The notes below the pieces were generated by a model that was given only the letters and a program-made list of their open reading frames with translations, searched no databases and was not told the origin of the DNA. Shown here in pieces: positions 14,701 to 21,427 of a stretch of DNA of 21,427 nt. The position numbers and the translations under genes were made by a program. Position 1 is the stretch's first letter; every line of letters begins with the position of its first letter. The DNA comes from an uncultured Kouleothrix sp. (GTDB lineage Bacteria; Chloroflexota; Chloroflexia; Chloroflexales; Roseiflexaceae), in assembly GCA_937858455.1 (NCBI GenBank), contig CALLYN010000422.1, positions 1-21,427 on the forward strand, given 5' to 3'.

Positions 14701-17700
14701 GCCCAGCCACGCAGCCGAGGGCCGCTCGACATTCCCAAACATCGAGGGCACGATATCCGCGGGCGTTTCTTCGCGCAGGTCGCGGAACAGCAGCGGCGCG
14801 CGGTGTCGCACGATCCACTCGACCAGCCCCCTGTGCGTCGGCTGGCGCTCGACCTTCTCGAACAGGCGCACGCCCTCATCGACGGCTAGCCCGCGCACGA
14901 GCATATGCGTGTCGCTGCGGTAGGTACGCACCATAAATGCGTCCATCGGCAGAAAGCTCGACAGGCAATCGTAGAGGCTATTGAACATCGTCTCGATATC
15001 GAGCGTCGCGCTGACGATATTGCCGATGCGGTTGATGACGGCAAGCTCGGTCAGGCGCTGCTCGCGCTCGGCGAACAGCCGGACTTTTTCGAGCGCCACC
15101 GCCAGGTGGTTTGCGAGCGTCGAGAGGAACTGCACGTCGCGTTCGCTAAACGCGTTTGCTTGCATGCTCTGCGCGCACATCAGGCCGATGACCTGGTTCT
15201 GGCTCAGCAGCGGGATGCCCAGCCACGATCGCACATCAGCCGCGCCCAGGCGCAGCGGCTGGATCGGCAGGCTGGCGCGCTCGGCCGGAAGATCGCGAAT
15301 ATATAGCATGCCGCCGCTGTCGATCACCCAGTCGCTCAGCCCGTTCTTTGGCACCGTAGCCTTGTGGTACGGCGCCATATGCTGGCCAAACTGGTTGAAC
15401 AGCTCGTAGCGCATGGTCTTCTGCTGGCTGTCGACCGAGAGCACGAAGAAGAACGGCAGCTCCCCGAGATACGCGGCGATCTCGGCGTAGACGCGCGCGA
15501 GCAGGTCGTCGAGGTCGAGCGACGAAACCGTAGCTGCGCTGGCGCGCGCCAATGCGGTCATCTGGGCGGCCTGGTCGCGCGCCTCGCGCAGCAGCTCGAG
15601 GTTCTCGATGGCGATCGCCGCCTGCTGGGCGTAGATTTCGAGCGCTTCGACCGTGCGGCGATTAGGGCGCTGGCGATCGTACGGGTTTTCGACCGAGATC
15701 AAGCCCAGCAGATTGCTGCGGGTGCTATACAGTGGCACAAACAGCTCATCGCCGGCCTGCCACTCGCCGGGTGCGCGCTCGTCGGTGATCGTCGTGCCCG
15801 ATACGCTGCTCAGGTCGATCTCGGCGGCTATCTCGCGCACGTCGTTTTCGGGGATGAAGAAGCTGCGCCCGATGCGAAAGCGCGGATCGAGAAATCGCTC
15901 GGCGATGGCAACCGGGAATACGCCGTGCTTGATCCGCTCGACTTCCTCCAGCGGCAGGCCAGCTGCGGCGATAATCCGCAGCATATCGGGCGCGTCGCTG
16001 TCGACGATGTTGATGACCACCACCCGGAAGCCCGTGGTATCGACGATGCTGAAGGCGATCTGCTCAAGCACCTCTTCGATCGAGCGGTCGGCGCGCAGCG
16101 CCTGGCCAATATCGAGCACTTCCTTGAGGAGGCCGGCGCGGCGCTGCAGCAGCTCGCGCTGGCGCACTTGCTCGTTGTAGCGCTGCGTATTGCCAATCGC
16201 CAGGGCTGCCTGGTCGGCCAGCGCGCGCATGAATTCGATCGCGTCGTGGTTAAAGTTGTGCGGCGTGGTGCTATGCAAGTTCACAACGCCCACAACCTGG
16301 GCCTCGTAATAGATCGGCATTGCCAGCGCCGAATGCGCCTGCGGGCCAAGGCCGGCCAGCCGATCGTCGCTGTCAAGCTCGTTGGCCAGGATGGGCTCGC
16401 CGTGCGCTATGGCCTGGTCGGCCAGCGTGTTGCTGCCGCTGACGATCTGGTTCAGCAAGTTGGCGTGTACCTCGCGCTCGAAGCCACTTGCCGCGATCAC
16501 ACGCACGGCGTCGAGGTTGTCGGCCGTCAGATTGGAAGTGCGCGGGCCTTCTTCGAGCGTGAACGCGCGCATAGCCTCTTCAAACGCGAAGCCCTGGTGC
16601 AGCGCGATATAGCCGCAGCCCGCGCCGGTAGCCCGCAGTGCCTCCTCGAGCGTAAAGCCCAGGATGTGGCCGAGCGACAGGTTCGAGGTGAGCTGGCGGC
16701 TGATCCGCTGGAGCGCTGTCAGCTGCTGCAGCCGGCTGCGCAGAAATTCATCGGCCGCCTCGTAGCGGCGCGCGTTGTTGATAGCCTGCGAGGCTTGCGC
16801 GGCGACAATCGTAAGCAGGCGCTCGTCGTCGGCGGCGAAGCTGTTGGGTTTGTTGCTGAACAGCTCGAGCGTGCCAAGCAGCTGATCGCCGAGGTTCAAG
16901 GCCACGCCGAGGTAGCTGCGGATGGGTGCACCGTCGGCGAATGTGGTGAAGTGCGGCCGTGCAGGCGCCTGCTGAAAGTCGTCGAGCCGCAGCGCGCGGC
17001 GGTGCATCGCCAGCCAGCCGGCCAGGCCGCCCGCTGGTTGGGTTGCTACGGCTGCATTGCTGGGCCGAATCCCGCGCGTTGTCATGACGCGCAGCGTCTT
17101 GCTGGATTCATCGAACAGGCTGATCTCGGCGCCAGTGAATGGCACCATCAGCTGCACGCCCACCAGCACAGCCGACAGCATCTCGTCGAGCGATTGGTTG
17201 ATCTCGAGGCGCCGGCTGATCGTCTGGAGCTGCTCGAGCTCGTTTGCGCGGCGCTGCTCGGCGATATACAGCTGTGTATTGGCGAGTGCGGTGGCGATCT
17301 GGCTGGCGAGCGTTTGTGCGAGGTTTACATCGGCGCGGGTGAAGCGCCGATCTTGCTCGACATACCCGATTGTGATCAGGCCGACAGCGCGGTCTTTGAC
17401 GCGCAGCGCCAGCACCAGCGCGCTGCGCAGGCCGCCGAGGCGCAGTGTGTTAGCCAGCGGCGAGCTGTGCGCGGCGGCGTTTGCGCCGTCGATCAGCAGT
17501 GGCTCGCTCGACTGCATCAAGCCAGTGATAAACCGGTTGTTGCCGATCGGCTGTGGCGCCGCGGCCGGCTCGTCGTGGCCTTCGAGGTTATACGAGGCGG
17601 CCTCGTATAAGTTATCGGGGTCGTTCTGATCGACCAAGAAGAGCCGGCAGCGATCCGCGCCCATCACCAGCGCGATATTCTCGGCCACGCGCGTCAGCAT

Positions 17701-18696
17701 TGGCTCGGTGCGCAATGCCGAGCTGAGCATCTGGCCGTTTTCATACAGCACAAACAGCTCGCGCGCGCGCTGCTGCTGCTGTGTCACCAGCTGGGCATTG
17801 CGCAGCACAAGCGCGGCCGGCTTGGCGAACGACTCGATCAGCAGGCGATCGTGATCGGCGAAGCGCGCGCTCGCGCGCGTATGCATCAGCACCAGGATGC
17901 CTACCAGGTCGTCTTGCACCAGCAGCGGCACGCCAATGCTTGCCCGGAAGCCCTCGTGCTCGAAGATGCTCAGCCGATGCGCGTAGCGCTGGTAGTCGTC
18001 GATCAGGAGCGTAGCGCGCTGTAGGGCGGCCTGGCCGGCAATGCCTTGGCCGCGGCTCTGGCGCATACCGGTGTAATCGTGCGACATACCGTGGCTTACC
18101 ATGAGCTGCAGGTCGTTATCGTCGGAGAGCGTGTAGATCCCGCCGCCTGCCGCGCCGCTGAGGTTCACCGCGCGCTCGAGCAACGAGCGCAGCACGCCAT
18201 ACAGATCGAGCTGGCCGGTCAGGTCGAAGCGCAGCGCCGAGGCGGCCTCGAGCGTAGCCTGCTCGCGCTGATGGGCGGCCTCGCGCTCGATGATTGCCAG
18301 CAGCAGCTCGAGCTGGGCGCGCAGCGCCTGTACAAACGCTGGCGAAAGCGCCAGATCAGCTTCGGCGGCGGAGCCAAGCAGCAGGGCGCCGGCCGGCGCG
18401 CCGGCATGCGTCAGCGGGATCTCGAGCACATTAGGGTTCGAGCGGTAGCCATTTTGCAGCAGGCGCTGCTCGTCGTCGCCGTTGAGGCCCCAGCTAGCGA
18501 CGACCTGCGAGATTGCGGAGGTATGTAGTAAAAATAAACCCCAAGGACACGGAAGGCGTCGCTGTGCTAAATCCGCAATCTGTCGGGCAAACTCTGCCTT
18601 GCCTTGCAGTATTGCGACGCTCTGGCCACAGGCTGCCAAATCGGCCAGGAGCTCCCAGGCTCGTACCTGTGGCGAAGCTAGCGTTGTCGTGTCCAT
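8740..18696 (-). CDS. Giant soluble sensor histidine kinase with about 17 GAF domains and a PAS domain
   Basis: 3318 residues in one frame. ATG at 18696 follows GGGAGGAG with a long 13-nt gap. No membrane segment is visible, so it should be cytosolic. Successive units of about 155-200 residues each hold a GAF domain: a degenerate one at about 20-140, then units starting near 157, 304, 477, 651, 852, 1043, 1215, 1388, 1564, 1737, 1910, 2081, 2254, 2411, 2579 and 2773. Most end in a helix of the type A-x-x-N-A-R-L-F-x-E-R-x-R-R that links to the next. A coiled coil lies at about 2738-2775. A PAS domain covers about 2955-3075. HisKA has FISSVSHELRTPL with phospho-acceptor His3093. The ATPase domain has its N box at Asn3212, DDGVGL near 3241-3246 and GGTGLGLS near 3270. 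No receiver domain is attached; the partner is likely the response regulator just upstream. GAF ligands are unknown. Confidence 0.95.
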   Translation of the reverse strand: MDTTTLASPQVRAWELLADLAACGQSVAILQGKAEFARQIADLAQRRLPCPWGLFLLHTSAISQVVASWGLNGDDEQRLLQNGYRSNPNVLEIPLTHAGAPAGALLLGSAAEADLALSPAFVQALRAQLELLLAIIEREAAHQREQATLEAASALRFDLTGQLDLYGVLRSLLERAVNLSGAAGGGIYTLSDDNDLQLMVSHGMSHDYTGMRQSRGQGIAGQAALQRATLLIDDYQRYAHRLSIFEHEGFRASIGVPLLVQDDLVGILVLMHTRASARFADHDRLLIESFAKPAALVLRNAQLVTQQQQRARELFVLYENGQMLSSALRTEPMLTRVAENIALVMGADRCRLFLVDQNDPDNLYEAASYNLEGHDEPAAAPQPIGNNRFITGLMQSSEPLLIDGANAAAHSSPLANTLRLGGLRSALVLALRVKDRAVGLITIGYVEQDRRFTRADVNLAQTLASQIATALANTQLYIAEQRRANELEQLQTISRRLEINQSLDEMLSAVLVGVQLMVPFTGAEISLFDESSKTLRVMTTRGIRPSNAAVATQPAGGLAGWLAMHRRALRLDDFQQAPARPHFTTFADGAPIRSYLGVALNLGDQLLGTLELFSNKPNSFAADDERLLTIVAAQASQAINNARRYEAADEFLRSRLQQLTALQRISRQLTSNLSLGHILGFTLEEALRATGAGCGYIALHQGFAFEEAMRAFTLEEGPRTSNLTADNLDAVRVIAASGFEREVHANLLNQIVSGSNTLADQAIAHGEPILANELDSDDRLAGLGPQAHSALAMPIYYEAQVVGVVNLHSTTPHNFNHDAIEFMRALADQAALAIGNTQRYNEQVRQRELLQRRAGLLKEVLDIGQALRADRSIEEVLEQIAFSIVDTTGFRVVVINIVDSDAPDMLRIIAAAGLPLEEVERIKHGVFPVAIAERFLDPRFRIGRSFFIPENDVREIAAEIDLSSVSGTTITDERAPGEWQAGDELFVPLYSTRSNLLGLISVENPYDRQRPNRRTVEALEIYAQQAAIAIENLELLREARDQAAQMTALARASAATVSSLDLDDLLARVYAEIAAYLGELPFFFVLSVDSQQKTMRYELFNQFGQHMAPYHKATVPKNGLSDWVIDSGGMLYIRDLPAERASLPIQPLRLGAADVRSWLGIPLLSQNQVIGLMCAQSMQANAFSERDVQFLSTLANHLAVALEKVRLFAEREQRLTELAVINRIGNIVSATLDIETMFNSLYDCLSSFLPMDAFMVRTYRSDTHMLVRGLAVDEGVRLFEKVERQPTHRGLVEWIVRHRAPLLFRDLREETPADIVPSMFGNVERPSAAWLGVPLLVGDGDIVGVLSAQSYTPGVYGERELAFLSTVASQVALGAQNVRLFTDRERRIAELDAISRIGHVTNSTLDLRPMVGGLHEVLHETLGADSTSLTLIDHERGIARALVFDRGVVTLDSEDDIAQISTGTLAGWIIRNSQILHLDDIEAATAENQQLHPLFLSSPDDRVRSYLGIPILTYDSTPIGALGVSSRQLQAFSQRDREFLVSVGAQVSLGVQNAQLFARATDQVQFLALLNRVSSVAASTLATSEIYRAAIEALARASGADQVRIVLYDYAANTVTIAGELVPATPEQSKSISIPLQGNPSVAWLEQHRQPLIVHDAQNDPILVRTREMFKVLDIRSVALLPLIVGDRLIGAAGIDFVGRQQQFSDQTIELCQTIANQMVTAIENARLFGEAQESASALKSKVGELETLLEAARLLSSTLDPQQVLDNLMELVGRHLDVNTVALWTITESRVLEPAAMLGIPQEIARTLRPAVGSGLTGRVAATGTTLIVADVERDGGSLYPDFNRANHYTSFMGVPVNYRGVTIGVLSVMTIQRREFSRDEELLLSGMADQAAIALQNARLFAERERRIAELISLNSISQAINATLEQGELLEALHRGISEVLDTRESFIALYDAATNQLTFPILWEHSRRVPNTIRMQVDDPSCLSERVVIEKRPILLRSAAEVEQLSTAPVANNEPPTASWLSVPIMLSDEVLGIINVQSFSPNAFDEDDQRFLTTVASQVATALSKTRLFTERERRLREANALRDIGSAVSSTLELGDMLERLHNELGKVINVSTSFIGLYNAGQRQLSYPIAYVGGTRVQLTPRIIDRGANHWAITHRQALLLNTEDEYWSFYGLPPGPQRLDPSDQPEESFLIVPILLGEEVLGIVNIQSYERHAFNQDDLRFVSTVANQAAIAINNARLFLERGRRIEELATFNQIGQALSAVSKHDELLELIYRQTSRLLDTTNFAIALYDERRDLITFPLCYTNGRRVAAPPASAQSGPMAQVIRTREPLRIRGNGRRESARAWLGVPMIAADRIIGVIGIESDQSEFTFSDDDTRLLATIASWGATALENARLLGESRQSVQELTALYDISQVFAGNFDQQEVIYAIACSALDLLKGNVGIVLMFDDHQQPTQQVIVDGERPNVIEREISQDVAAIAHSLLHAERPIAIRDFDELPETPSIAQQMRLRSTLNALIGTREQPLGVLLLGNRQPRDWQDRELSLMSLLTTQSALALESARLFASEQARRQAADTLREVAQTLTGVLAIDEITTLILDQLRRVVPYDTASLLLRDDDIVRIVATRGFDEHYRTQIEQFSFKLADDANMRTIVETRQPLVIDDVQHDSDFIVIEGTEHIHGWIGAPLLIDDEVIGLLTVDSSEISAYNNEHAQLAFALASLAAQAIRNGRLFAEVRRFASELEQRVIERTAALAEANTLLSAEKERLQAVHSITLELSQTLELEATLTKSLGLMSKAVGVKRGSIMLRDPQSKSLICRAVLGADGTVRSTYIPISFADGGGLAGWVMDQEQGVSIPDVRHDERWVREHGRADEVRSAVAIPLRTKDEILGVLMLTSPKLNYFSQAQVQLMTTIANEIAIVIHNAELYSFITEQGLRMSELFAQQREETSKSQAILQSITEGVIVLDERQRVVLFNPAAEQVLHIPASYALQQPLDHLKAYSGAGMRPEQATQIFNGLSEGLQIVDESGKYVNRILDLAAPPQTIAMNFAAVVRPDGIRYGSVAVLRDVTREIEADRAKRDFISSVSHELRTPLTSIKGYVDLLLLGAAGPLAEGQQAFLSVVKNNANRLMDLINDILEIGRIDANKILLNFEQVDMTYVLNDVLQTMRAEIQRKTTDIRLDIAPGLPPITADLRRVTQVVLNLVSNAVKYTYPGAHVHLRAFMNPAGLLQVDVEDDGVGLSPEQQQHLFRRFYRADNPLRDEVGGTGLGLSIAKSFVELHGGEIWVQSELGKGSTFSFMLPLSQPEMAFTEE

Positions 18697-18722
18697 ATCC
18701 AGGGGTATGCTCCTCCCAGAAT

Positions 18723-18741
18723 ACGGTTAGCTCGAAACCGT
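18723..18741. promoter_or_regulatory. Inverted repeat ACGGTT-N7-AACCGT before the kinase gene
   Basis: A perfect 6-bp inverted repeat with a 7-bp centre lies between the response regulator stop and the kinase start, just upstream of the kinase ribosome site (GGGAGGAG, 18717-18710). It could be an operator or a small RNA hairpin affecting kinase translation. No convincing -10/-35 pair was seen in this 132-bp gap. Confidence 0.25.
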
Positions 18742-18797
18742 TGCTGGATGCTGGTACGGTGATATGCTCGGCGTAGGAGCAGCAACGCGCATTTCCG

Positions 18798-18823
18798 GCC
18801 GGCACGCGCCAGCGAGCGCCGGC
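18798..18823 (-). terminator. GC-rich hairpin after the response regulator gene
   Basis: GCCGGC (18798-18803) pairs with GCCGGC (18818-18823) around a 14-nt GC-rich centre, 5 bp beyond the response regulator stop codon (18829). No U tract follows. It may attenuate transcription between the small regulator gene and the very large kinase gene; weakly supported. Confidence 0.3.
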
Positions 18824-18828
18824 GGTTG

Positions 18829-19773
18829 TTATGGCCGGGCATAGCTGGCATGGCTACGGCGGCCTAGCTCGCGCGCCTCGGCGAGTGCGTGTTGCCGTGC
18901 ATTTTCAACTGCCTCGCTCAGCTCGCGAATATCGTAGAATGGGCCGTCGTCGCTGGTAAGCACGCCAATCGAGAGCGACATCAGCGGCACCTGGCGCGGG
19001 GTGCCCTGGTCGTCGTTGACGACGATATAGCCATTACGGCGGTCTTTGTAGTTGTATTGCAGGCCAATTTCAGCGTCGAAGCGCTCGCACAGCCGTGTGC
19101 AGATCGCCTTGAGGTGCTCGGGCGTCGAGGTCATCACGAAATCGGGGCCGACCACCATCTGGCCGATGAAATCGCCGGGGCCGCCCAGCTCGTTGATCAC
19201 CTCGTTGAGCATGAGCGCGGTGAACTTGAGCACGTCTTCGCCCACCACCGCGCCATAGGCCTGGGTGAATGTCTCGAAGCCGTTGATATGAGCCTGGGCC
19301 AGGCCCCAGCCCGTGCTAGCCACCAGCTGGCGGTACTGCTCGTTGATTAGCTCGGCGGTGGGCAGATTGGTGACGGGGTGGGCCAGGTTCTTCTGGCGGG
19401 CGCGGTCGAGCGCGCCCTTGACGATCGTGTGCACCTCTTCGATATCGAAAGGCTTGACGATATAATACTCGGCCTGCACCTCGCCCAGGCCCTTGATGCG
19501 ATCCTGCTTCTCGCCGCGGGCGGTGAGGAAGATGATCGGGATATGGCGGGTGCGCGCACTCTGGCGCAGGGCGCGGCCGATGTCGTAGCCCTCCATATCG
19601 GGCAAATTGACATCGAGCAGGGCCAGGTTTGGCGGCGTCTTGCGGCAGATATCAAGCGCCACCTGGCCGCGCATGGCCGTCATTACCTCGTAACCCTGCG
19701 ACGTAAAGTAGATCTTGAGCAGGCTGGAAATATCTGGTGCGTCTTCAACGACAAGAATCTTATCCTTGCTCAC
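18829..19773 (-). CDS. Response regulator: receiver domain plus degenerate GGDEF-like domain
   Basis: The start is GTG at 19773. AGGAGG (19786-19781) lies 7 nt upstream and overlaps the TAG of the preceding gene, so the two are probably translationally coupled. The longer frame to 19815 only adds residues overlapping that gene. 314 residues. The receiver domain (about 3-122) has acidic pocket Glu10/Asp11, phospho-acceptor Asp54 in ALLDVNLPDMEG, Thr84 and Lys107 (VKPFD), all intact. The second half keeps GGDEF landmarks (HPVTNLPTAELI near the start, AQAHINGFETFTQAYGAVVGEDVLK, LSIGV near the end), but the signature loop reads VGPDF instead of GGDEF. It is therefore unlikely to make cyclic di-GMP and may act through binding. 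It is the natural partner of the adjacent kinase. Confidence 0.87.
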   Translation of the reverse strand: MSKDKILVVEDAPDISSLLKIYFTSQGYEVMTAMRGQVALDICRKTPPNLALLDVNLPDMEGYDIGRALRQSARTRHIPIIFLTARGEKQDRIKGLGEVQAEYYIVKPFDIEEVHTIVKGALDRARQKNLAHPVTNLPTAELINEQYRQLVASTGWGLAQAHINGFETFTQAYGAVVGEDVLKFTALMLNEVINELGGPGDFIGQMVVGPDFVMTSTPEHLKAICTRLCERFDAEIGLQYNYKDRRNGYIVVNDDQGTPRQVPLMSLSIGVLTSDDGPFYDIRELSEAVENARQHALAEARELGRRSHASYARP

Positions 19774-19784
19774 AGGGGTGCCTC

Positions 19785-21182
19785 CTAATGGCGCAATCGC
19801 GCCGCCTCGGGCCACGATACATGAAGCGGCGCTATCGGTTCTTCATCGGATAGTGCGTCGGGCCGCTCGATCACGCGCGGCCATTTGTACACCGTACGCA
19901 GCGGCTCGCCCTGATCGTCGACCTCCAGGTCGTCGATGTTGGTCATGGGCCGAACATTACGGCCGACCACGGCCTCGGTGTCGGCGTAGATGAGCGTGCT
20001 ATTCGAGCCGATCATACGCGCGGGGTACACCACAAAGCCGCTGCCGATCTTACAGTTGTGCCCAACCGCCGAGCCAATCACCGGCAGGCCGACCTCTTCT
20101 TTCTCGGGGCGGCTGGCGCCCTTGCGCTGGTGGTACGTATGGATCGGCTGGTTGCGCAGGTCGAAATCGGTGAAAATATTGCCCGCGCCAATAAAGGTAT
20201 TCCGGCCGACCACACACATCTGCAAGCAGCTGAGCTGCGCCACCATGGAGTTCTCCATCAGTGTCGTCATGAAAATACCGGCGTTCCAGGGCAAATAGCA
20301 ACGGTCGCTGACAACACTGAGCATCACCTGCGAGCCTTGCATGATCGTCACATTCTTGCCGATCAGGCTGTTGGTGATCACCACGCCGGCGCCAATGGTG
20401 ACGTTATCGCCGATGATGGTTGGCCCGTGAATGGTGGCGGTTGGGTCGATCGAGCAGTTTTTGCCGACCTTCACCAGCCGCGAGCTTGAGAGGAAATGGT
20501 TGCGCCAGCGTGGCGCGAACGGGTTGAGCTTGTCGAACAGGGTGGTGAAAGAGACTGCGAGTTTTTCCTTCCAGCTTTCTTCGGCGAGCTGCTCGTGGAT
20601 ACGGCCCCACGAGAACACGCCAAACGGCGAGTTTGCCAGGAATAGGTGCACCCAGTTTTCGATCGAGAGAAACGCGCGCCTGGGCACCTGGAAGACCAGA
20701 TCGCCGTGATTGGGGGCCATGTAGGTCGGGATGTGGTAGTAACCCATCTCGCGTGGGTCGGTCGGCACCACCAGCGGCTGTGGCTCTTCGGTGACGCCGC
20801 TCGGGTAATAGTAGAGATCGGCGATATAGACGTTATGCTGAATATCGAGCGTGATGCCGTCTTGCAGGCGTAGTGCGTGGGTGGTGATGGCCTTATCGTC
20901 GAGCGCAAACGCAATCTGGCAGGCATGGCCGCTAGCCTTCGCTTGCTCGATGAAGGTATTGATCAGCTGATCGTTGAAGAAGAGATTATCCCGGTAGACG
21001 AGCAGTTCCTCGCGTTCGCTTGGAATCTCGGCCAAGGAGTCCACTTCCAGTGCGCCGCGGCAATGGTGGGCTAATAAGTCGCGCTGTAGGAGCCAGAGCG
21101 GCTTATTCAAAATGCGCAGATCGCGGGCCGGCTCGCCGAAGGGGGGGATCGGTGTGCGCTCGCGTATAACGATGCGTTTCAT
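19785..21182 (-). CDS. Left-handed beta-helix (hexapeptide repeat) protein with nucleotidyltransferase-like N-terminal region
   Basis: 465 residues, ATG at 21182 behind AAGGGGA. From about 235 to 430 it shows hexapeptide repeats of a left-handed beta-helix: VKVGKNCSIDPTATIHGPTIIGDNVTIGAG, then IGKNVTI, VVGRNTFIGAG, IGSAVGHNCKIGSG and VVGRNV (pieces interrupted by loops). The first 220 residues include RDLRILNKPLWLLQRD (20-35) and ELLVYRDNLFFNDQLINTFI, resembling the core strands and helices of GlmU/GlgC-type sugar nucleotidyltransferases, but the glycine-rich G-x-G-T-R-(M)-x-P-x-T-x-x-x-P-K motif is missing. It may be an acyltransferase or a sugar-nucleotide-binding protein without the pyrophosphorylase activity. 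It is the first gene of the cluster with the regulator and giant kinase. Exact function is not recognised. Confidence 0.75.
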   Translation of the reverse strand: MKRIVIRERTPIPPFGEPARDLRILNKPLWLLQRDLLAHHCRGALEVDSLAEIPSEREELLVYRDNLFFNDQLINTFIEQAKASGHACQIAFALDDKAITTHALRLQDGITLDIQHNVYIADLYYYPSGVTEEPQPLVVPTDPREMGYYHIPTYMAPNHGDLVFQVPRRAFLSIENWVHLFLANSPFGVFSWGRIHEQLAEESWKEKLAVSFTTLFDKLNPFAPRWRNHFLSSSRLVKVGKNCSIDPTATIHGPTIIGDNVTIGAGVVITNSLIGKNVTIMQGSQVMLSVVSDRCYLPWNAGIFMTTLMENSMVAQLSCLQMCVVGRNTFIGAGNIFTDFDLRNQPIHTYHQRKGASRPEKEEVGLPVIGSAVGHNCKIGSGFVVYPARMIGSNSTLIYADTEAVVGRNVRPMTNIDDLEVDDQGEPLRTVYKWPRVIERPDALSDEEPIAPLHVSWPEAARLRH

Positions 21183-21206
21183 AGGCTAGGTTCCCCTTGT
21201 TGTCGG

Positions 21207-21242
21207 CCGGAGGGCGTAGTGAGTTTGGATGGCCTCCTCCGG
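21207..21242 (-). promoter_or_regulatory. Leader hairpin before the beta-helix gene
   Basis: CCGGAGG (21207-21213) pairs with CCTCCGG (21236-21242) around a 22-nt loop, in the roughly 70-nt leader between the promoter at 21260-21288 and the ATG at 21182. The minus-strand arm includes GGAGGAGG, a ribosome-site-like sequence with no start codon after it. A regulatory role is possible but unproven. Confidence 0.35.
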
Positions 21243-21259
21243 GGTTCTACACCCCTTTT

Positions 21260-21288
21260 ACTATACAAGATAGCGTCAGCGTATCCAA
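21260..21288 (-). promoter_or_regulatory. Sigma-70-type promoter of the signalling cluster
   Basis: On the minus strand TTGGAT (21288-21283), a 17-bp spacer and TATAGT (21265-21260). The predicted start is near 21253, about 70 nt before the ATG at 21182. It is the only good promoter seen upstream of the beta-helix, response regulator, kinase and hydrolase genes. Confidence 0.7.
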
Positions 21289-21313
21289 GATTTGGAGATT
21301 ACATTCGCATTAC

Positions 21314-21375
21314 GCGTGGCGCTGCGTAATTTGTATTATTTGTTAGCAGCCGATCTGAATGGCAGCGCCTCACGC
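21314..21375 (-). terminator. Large inverted repeat at the end of the truncated upstream gene
   Basis: GCGTGGCGCTGC (21314-21325) is nearly complementary to GCAGCGCCTCACGC (21362-21375), separated by a 36-nt AT-rich loop. One arm begins at the stop codon of the partial gene ending at 21375. It may act as the terminator or 3' stabiliser of that gene and insulate the promoter at 21260-21288. No clear U tract. Confidence 0.35.
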
Positions 21376-21427
21376 TAGTCGATGGCGTCTTTGTCGATGG
21401 CGAAGATGCAGGCGTTGCTGCCGGTGC
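21375..21427 (-). CDS. 3' end of a gene running in from beyond the window
   Basis: On the minus strand one frame reads TGSNACIFAIDKDAID and then TAG (stop 21377-21375). Fifteen of the 16 codons end in G or C, as expected for a real gene in this genome; the other two frames give low-complexity or Arg/His-rich peptides. Only these C-terminal residues are visible, so the product cannot be named. Confidence 0.5.
   Translation of the reverse strand, partial: TGSNACIFAIDKDAID

Noticed and set aside
15364..17610. A 748-codon open frame on the plus strand inside the giant kinase gene
   Set aside because: It is antisense to well-conserved GAF domains, its translation has no recognisable motif, and long antisense frames are expected in GC-rich coding DNA.
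8740..18696. Phytochrome-type chromophore GAF domains in the giant kinase
   Set aside because: Cysteines are sparse and no bilin-binding motif (such as the C-H dipeptide with PHY domain) was found.
19774..19815. Earlier start for the response regulator at 19815
   Set aside because: It overlaps the end of the upstream gene and places extra residues before the first receiver strand; GTG at 19773 has AGGAGG 7 nt upstream.

Overview
The window is about 21.4 kb of GC-rich bacterial DNA. Gene content and style suggest a filamentous member of the Chloroflexota, perhaps close to Roseiflexus or Kouleothrix: very large multi-GAF histidine kinases, PA14-containing secreted proteins with Thr/Pro-rich linkers, and peptide-type ABC transporters with Pro/Ala-rich lipoprotein tethers. 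This taxonomic call is inference; no rRNA gene is present.

Layout, left to right. (1) Positions 1-54 are the 3' part of a tRNA-Gln(CUG). (2) A minus-strand gene (1860-235, TTG start) encodes a secreted protein with an Ig-like domain, a PA14 domain and a lytic-transglycosylase-like domain. (3) A minus-strand gene (3087-2110) encodes a zinc-free medium-chain reductase of the 2-enoyl-thioester reductase type. (4) A plus-strand operon (3680-7647) has a near-consensus promoter and a ~300-nt leader. It encodes a peptide-type substrate-binding lipoprotein and two DppB/DppC-like permeases, with no ATPase gene. (5) A convergent intergenic region (7648-7872) is packed with perfect hairpins and two copies of a MITE-like repeat; a third copy lies at 3110-3188. 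(6) A minus-strand signalling cluster (21182 to 7873) encodes a hexapeptide-repeat protein with an N-terminal region resembling sugar nucleotidyltransferases, a response regulator with a degenerate GGDEF-like domain, a 3318-residue histidine kinase with about 17 GAF domains, and an alpha/beta hydrolase whose nucleophile position is Gly. (7) The last 53 bases hold the 3' end of another minus-strand gene.

The strongest unusual signal is the substrate-binding protein at 3680-5521. Its segments match SBP family 5, but in circularly permuted order. The segment that normally starts the mature protein (the DGVKFSDGTPLTANDV region) sits at the C-terminus. The mature N-terminus instead begins, after a repeat-rich tether, at what is normally about residue 120-150 of the family. 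It is one uninterrupted frame with its own signal peptide, promoter and downstream permeases, so it looks like a working gene rather than a broken one.

How the parts work together (inference). The lipoprotein and permeases would import a peptide-like solute using ATPases encoded elsewhere. The signalling cluster would be a cytosolic many-input kinase feeding an adjacent response regulator; its output domain no longer has a canonical GGDEF motif, so it probably acts by binding rather than by making cyclic di-GMP.
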